In this document: in pieces, positions 60,406-64,000 of the stretch
Position numbering within the stretch: position 1 is the first letter of the stretch
Layout: each line of letters starts with the position of its first letter
Assembly: GCF_034043675.1 (NCBI RefSeq)
Contig: NZ_JAXCLA010000005.1
Location: 372,001 to 436,000, forward strand
Direction: 5' to 3'
DNA: 64,000 bases
Source of the DNA: KK5 sp034043675
GTDB taxonomy: Bacteria > Pseudomonadota > Gammaproteobacteria > Burkholderiales > Burkholderiaceae_C
The notes under the pieces: generated by a model
Databases searched by the model: none
What the model saw: the letters and a program-made list of their open reading frames with translations, nothing else
What the model was told of the DNA's origin: nothing
Position numbers and translations under genes: made by a program

Positions 60406-61145
60406 CCGCGCATTGTCGCCGTTAGCGTCAGCAGGCCGATCAGCACCGGCTGATGAATCATGTAGAAGCTCAGGCTCCACCGGCCCAGCACGGCCAGCGG
60501 ATGCAGCGCACGCGGCAAGGCGCCCTCCACCAGCGCCGGCCGCCAGCGCAGCAGCGCGAAGCCCCACAGCATCACGCCCAACCAGGGCAGCACGGGCACG
60601 TAGTCCTCGGTGATCGGCTTGTGGGTGACGAGGCCCACCCAGTCGGTCCAGCGCGTGTCGAAGAAGGGATGCTGGACGAACTGCGGCAGCAGCACCAGCA
60701 CGAGGCCCAGCATGGCCGCCACCGGCGCGCCCAGGCGCGGGCCCGCCCAGCGCATCAGCAACAGCATCACGGCCATGCCGTGCAGCACGCCGAAGCTGAT
60801 GAAGCTGTGCGGGAACATCCACCAGGAGCCCGCCGTCACCAGCAGCGCGCAGCCGGCGATCTGCGCCCAGCGCTTCCAGAAGCGCGGCCAGGGCTGGTGC
60901 TGAGCCGTCGCCAGCGCCTGGCCCATGCCGGCGCAGAGCAGGAAGCTGCTGACGATCAGGGTGCGCTGGCCGATCCAGAAGGGGTCGCGGTAGAAGTCCG
61001 CCCGCAGCCAGCCGAAATGGTTCAGGTCGAAGCAGAAATGGAAGGCCGCCATCCAGACGACGGCAAGGCCGCGCAGCGCATCCAGGCGCGGATACCGGGC
61101 GGAAACACGGGCGGAAACGGCAGGGAGAACATCGGCTCTTATCAT
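60402..61145 (-). CDS. DUF1624 (heparan-alpha-glucosaminide acetyltransferase-like) membrane protein
   Basis: The 247-residue protein has about seven membrane helices and the family start RLDALRGLAVVWMAAFHFCFDLNHFGW, with the conserved His in the first helix. It ends with GRWSLSFYMIHQPVLIGLL. DUF1624 proteins resemble acyltransferases that pass acyl groups across the membrane. The substrate is unknown. It overlaps rlmB by 4 bp and is divergent from the HtrA-like gene with a 28-bp gap. Confidence 0.9.
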   Translation of the reverse strand: MIRADVLPAVSARVSARYPRLDALRGLAVVWMAAFHFCFDLNHFGWLRADFYRDPFWIGQRTLIVSSFLLCAGMGQALATAQHQPWPRFWKRWAQIAGCALLVTAGSWWMFPHSFISFGVLHGMAVMLLLMRWAGPRLGAPVAAMLGLVLVLLPQFVQHPFFDTRWTDWVGLVTHKPITEDYVPVLPWLGVMLWGFALLRWRPALVEGALPRALHPLAVLGRWSLSFYMIHQPVLIGLLTLTATMRG

Positions 61146-61173
61146 CTGCGCCGCAGTCTACCCACCGATTTCC

Positions 61174-62235
61174 ATGCGCCGCCGCTGCTTCGCCACCCTC
61201 GCCTTCCTGCCCGTGCTGGCCATCGCCCAGGAGCCCCGCCCGATCACGCCGCGCGGCCCGCTGGAGCCGGCCGAGCTGAACCACATCAAGGTGTTCAAGA
61301 CGGTCTCGCCCTCGGTGGTCCACATCACGACGCTGGGGCTGGAGCGCGACATCTTCTCGATGAACGTCAGCGAGGTGCCCCGCGGCACCGGCAGCGGCTT
61401 CATCTGGGATGCCAACGGCCACATCGTCACGAACTTCCACGTGATCCAGGGCGCCTCGGCCGCGCGCGTGACGCTGGCCGACCAGAGCACGCTCGATGCC
61501 GAGTTGGTCGGCGTGTTCGAGGACCGCGACTTGGCCGTGCTGCGCATCAAGGCGCCGCGCGAGAAGCTGCCGCCGATCCCGGTGGGCAGCAGCCGCGAAC
61601 TGCAGGTGGGCCAGCAGGTCTACGCGATCGGCAACCCTTTCGGCCTGGACCAGACACTGACGACCGGCATCGTCTCCGCGCTGAACCGCGAGATCGAGTC
61701 GGTGAACCGCCGCACGATCCGCGGCGTGATCCAGACCGATGCGGCCATCAACCCCGGCAACTCCGGCGGCCCGCTGCTCGACTCGGCCGGCCGCCTGATC
61801 GGCGTGAACACCTCGATCTTCAGTCCCAGCGGCGCCAGCGCCGGCATCGGCTTCGCTATCCCCGTGGACGAGGTCAACCGCATCGTGCCGCGGCTGATCA
61901 AGGACGGGCGCTACATCCGGCCCTCGCTGGGCGTCAGCGGCGGGGGCACGAACCTCAATCAAGCGCTGCGCCTGCCCAAGGGCGTGGCCCTGGTGCGCGT
62001 GGCGCCCGGCGGCGCCGCAGACCGCGCCGGCCTGATCCCCTTCGCGCGCGACCGCCTCGGCCGGCTGGTGCAGGGCGACGTGATCGTGGCCGTCAACGGC
62101 GAGGCCGTCGCGACACTGGACGACATGCTGACCCTGCTGGAACGCCGGCAGATCGGCGAGAAGGTGTCGCTGAGCGTCTGGCGCGCCGGGCGCACACGGA
62201 TGGCGACGGCAGTGCTCGGCAGCAGCACGGACTGA
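61174..62235 (+). CDS. HtrA/Deg-family trypsin-like serine protease with PDZ domain
   Basis: The 353-residue protein has an N-terminal signal (RRRCFATLAFLPVLAIAQ). The S1C protease triad is His in TNFHVIQGA, Asp in RDLAVLRI and Ser in NPGNSGGPLLDS. One C-terminal PDZ domain follows (about 255-345; GVALVRVAPGGAADRAGLIP, GDVIVAVNGEAV). The single PDZ makes it DegS-like in layout, but the N-terminus looks cleavable and not like a membrane anchor. It is a periplasmic quality-control protease, standing alone and divergent from the DUF1624 gene. Confidence 0.93.
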   Translation: MRRRCFATLAFLPVLAIAQEPRPITPRGPLEPAELNHIKVFKTVSPSVVHITTLGLERDIFSMNVSEVPRGTGSGFIWDANGHIVTNFHVIQGASAARVTLADQSTLDAELVGVFEDRDLAVLRIKAPREKLPPIPVGSSRELQVGQQVYAIGNPFGLDQTLTTGIVSALNREIESVNRRTIRGVIQTDAAINPGNSGGPLLDSAGRLIGVNTSIFSPSGASAGIGFAIPVDEVNRIVPRLIKDGRYIRPSLGVSGGGTNLNQALRLPKGVALVRVAPGGAADRAGLIPFARDRLGRLVQGDVIVAVNGEAVATLDDMLTLLERRQIGEKVSLSVWRAGRTRMATAVLGSSTD

Positions 62236-62282
62236 TTGACCCTGCTCGGGCAAGGCCGGGCGCCAGTTCCTAGACTGCGCGG

Positions 62283-63278
62283 ATGAGCATCGCACCCCTT
62301 TCCATCCTGGACCTCGCCTTCGTCACCGAGGGCAGCAATGTCGCCACCGCGCTGCGCCAGAGCGTCGCGCTCGCCCAGCACGCTGAATCTCTCGGTTATG
62401 GCCGCTTCTGGGTGGCCGAGCACCACAACATGGAAGGCGTCGCCAGCTCGGCCACGGCCGTGCTGATCGGCCAGCTCGCCGGGGCGACCAAGACGATCCG
62501 CGTCGGCTCCGGCGGCATCATGCTGCCCAACCACGCGCCGCTGACGATCGCCGAGCAGTTCGGCACCCTGGCCACGCTGTTCCCCGGCCGCATCGACCTG
62601 GGCCTGGGCCGCGCGCCCGGCACCGACCAGCCGACGATGCGCGCGCTGCGCCGGCATCTTTCGGGCGCCGAGATCGACCGCTTCCCGGACGATGTGGTGG
62701 AGCTGCAGGCCTTTCTCGGTCCGGTGCGAGAGGGTCAGGTCGTGCGCGCCGTGCCCGGCCAGGGCACCGAGGTGCCGATCTGGCTGCTCGGCTCCAGCCT
62801 CTACAGCGCCCAGTTGGCGGCCTACCTGGGCCTGCCCTTCGCCTTCGCCTCGCACTTCGCGCCCGACATGCTGCAACAGGCGCTGGACATCTACCGCGCC
62901 CAATACCGGCCGAGCGAGAAGCACCCGAAGCCGCATGCGATGGTGGGCCTGAACGTGGTCGTGGCCGACACCGACGCCGAGGCGGCACGGATGTTCACCT
63001 CGATCCAGCAGCGCTTCCTCGGCATGCAGCGCGGCCAGCGCGGCCTGCTGCCGCCGCCGGTGGACAGCATGGAGCCGCTGTGGACGCCGGGCGAGAAGCT
63101 CGGCGTCGAGCGGATGCTTCGTGAATCGATCGTCGGCTCGCCAGTGACCGTGCGCGCCGGCCTGCGCGCTACGCAGGAGCGCACCGGCGCGGACGAATTC
63201 ATCGTCGCCTGCGCGGCGTACGACTTCAACGCGCGGCTGCGCTCCTACGAACTGCTGGCGCAGCTGAACCAGGGCTGA
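62283..63278 (+). CDS. LLM-class flavin-dependent oxidoreductase (luciferase-like)
   Basis: The 331-residue protein has the bacterial-luciferase-like TIM barrel: SVALAQHAESLGYGRFWVAEHHNMEGVASSATAVL in parts near residues 25-60, the RVGSGGIMLPNHAPL strand, and DLGLGRAPGTDQPTMRALRR. It resembles the YhbW/MsnO8-like subgroup, which uses FMN or F420 for monooxygenation of small organics. The substrate is not apparent. The ATG at 62283 is 47 bp after the HtrA stop. Confidence 0.93.
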   Translation: MSIAPLSILDLAFVTEGSNVATALRQSVALAQHAESLGYGRFWVAEHHNMEGVASSATAVLIGQLAGATKTIRVGSGGIMLPNHAPLTIAEQFGTLATLFPGRIDLGLGRAPGTDQPTMRALRRHLSGAEIDRFPDDVVELQAFLGPVREGQVVRAVPGQGTEVPIWLLGSSLYSAQLAAYLGLPFAFASHFAPDMLQQALDIYRAQYRPSEKHPKPHAMVGLNVVVADTDAEAARMFTSIQQRFLGMQRGQRGLLPPPVDSMEPLWTPGEKLGVERMLRESIVGSPVTVRAGLRATQERTGADEFIVACAAYDFNARLRSYELLAQLNQG

Positions 63279-63293
63279 GTTCCCAGCCTCTCC

Positions 63294-64000
63294 TCAAGCC
63301 AGGTGCTGGGCCTTCTGCGCCAGCAGGGCCTGCTCCAGGTCCAGCCCTTCCAGCAGTTCGCGCAGTACCTCGTCATCGAGCCGCTGCGCGTCGCGTTCGG
63401 CGATCAGCGCCTGGCGCTGGGCGGCCAGCACCGCGCGGCCGATCGTCAGCAGACGCAGGCGCGGGACGGTCGGCGAGCCGCCCTCCCCGGCCAGTTCCTG
63501 CGCCGCCTGCACGGCCGCGGCCTGGCGGTTCATCAGCTTCTCCGCCAGCGCCAGTTCGGCCGCGCTGAACTGCTCGTGCGACAGCCCCGTCAGCGTTGCG
63601 CGGGCGGCGCCGTGCATCACCGATTTGGCGTGCTTCTTCTGGCCATGCAGCGCTTCCGCGTCGTCGGGAGGCAGCTTCAGGCGTCGCACCAGCAGCGGCA
63701 GGGTCAGCCCGTGCAGCAGCAGGGTGCCGACGGCCACGACATAGGCCAGCAGCACGATCGCGCTGCGCCCGGCCAGCGGCTCGCCGGCCCAGGTGTGCAC
63801 CGGCGTGGCCGCAGCGGCCGCCAAGGTCACCACGCCGCGCATGCCGGACCAACCCAGCACCGCATCCTCGGCCCAGCTCAGCGGCTGGGCCCGCGGGCTC
63901 CAGCGCCGGCGCACGCGCGCCAGCAGCTCGCTCGCCACGATCCAGACCACGCGCACGCCGATCACCACGACCAGCAGCGCGATGGCGATGCCGGCCAGTT
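63294..64000 (-). CDS. Cation/proton antiporter (CPA1-type), C-terminal part; 5' end outside window
   Basis: The frame stays open to the window edge at 64000. The GTG at 63968 is internal, since upstream codons continue a membrane helix (LAGIAIALLVVVIGVRVVWIV). The visible 235 residues contain the CPA1 signature-like segment WSGMRGVVTLAAAAATPVHTWAG, further membrane helices (VLLAYVVAVGTLLLHGLTLPLLVRRL in parts) and a long helical cytoplasmic tail. It probably exchanges Na+ or K+ for H+ at the inner membrane. It is convergent with the luciferase-like gene. Confidence 0.88.
   Translation of the reverse strand, partial: LAGIAIALLVVVIGVRVVWIVASELLARVRRRWSPRAQPLSWAEDAVLGWSGMRGVVTLAAAAATPVHTWAGEPLAGRSAIVLLAYVVAVGTLLLHGLTLPLLVRRLKLPPDDAEALHGQKKHAKSVMHGAARATLTGLSHEQFSAAELALAEKLMNRQAAAVQAAQELAGEGGSPTVPRLRLLTIGRAVLAAQRQALIAERDAQRLDDEVLRELLEGLDLEQALLAQKAQHLA

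Overview
The window is a high-GC, densely coded bacterial chromosome segment. Gene content and order suggest a betaproteobacterium of the Burkholderiales, probably near Roseateles/Mitsuaria/Rubrivivax. This placement is inferred from protein style (TonB receptor with a carboxypeptidase-regulatory domain, methylmalonyl-CoA operon with meaB, GTGA/ATGA coupled starts) and not from a marker gene. No rRNA, tRNA, insertion sequence or CRISPR array was recognised.

Layout. 1-2.5 kb: the 3' part of a secreted subtilisin-like protease, closed by a terminator. 2.6-18.1 kb: one co-directional glycan-utilisation locus. It holds a LacI-type regulator behind a 27-bp palindrome, a TonB-dependent receptor, a GH144-like (PF10091) glucanase, a sugar ABC importer (binding lipoprotein and two permeases, no ATPase), a large six-hairpin glycosidase-like protein, a lipoprotein esterase and a GH94 phosphorylase. 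The GH144-like plus GH94 pairing points to beta-1,2-glucan as substrate. 18.1-26.6 kb (minus strand): a propionyl-CoA to succinyl-CoA operon (methylmalonyl-CoA mutase, GNAT protein, MeaB, carboxylase beta and alpha chains, VOC epimerase-like protein, small periplasmic binding protein), with a divergent GntR/FCD regulator.

27.4-37.7 kb: a 520-bp leader, then a giant 3265-residue protein built almost entirely of 8-residue repeats organised into a 136-residue (408-bp) super-repeat, followed by EF-hand-like calcium loops and a C-terminal tail. It has no signal peptide and looks like a type I secretion substrate. 37.8-40.3 kb: a BlaI-type repressor with two operators, an M56 metallopeptidase sensor and a small secreted NTF2-like protein. 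40.4-44.1 kb: a flavin/iron-sulfur oxidoreductase and a carboxymuconolactone-decarboxylase-like protein, a divergent LysR regulator, and a secreted cupin-like protein.

44.2-53.8 kb (minus strand): an apparent six-gene operon coding for a GT41 (OGT/SPINDLY-like) glycosyltransferase with TPRs, a LapB-type ABC exporter with a degenerate C39 domain, a HlyD adaptor, a TolC-like channel, an unusual protein fused to a SAM methyltransferase, and a second glycosyltransferase. The most interesting hypothesis here is that this operon glycosylates and exports the giant Ser/Thr-rich repeat protein 6.5 kb away. 54.1-64 kb is mostly ordinary chromosome: small hypothetical proteins, a hydroxyacid dehydrogenase, a split chromate transporter, a 7TM diguanylate cyclase, upp, rlmB, a DUF1624-type membrane protein, an HtrA-like protease, a luciferase-like oxidoreductase and the end of a cation/proton antiporter.
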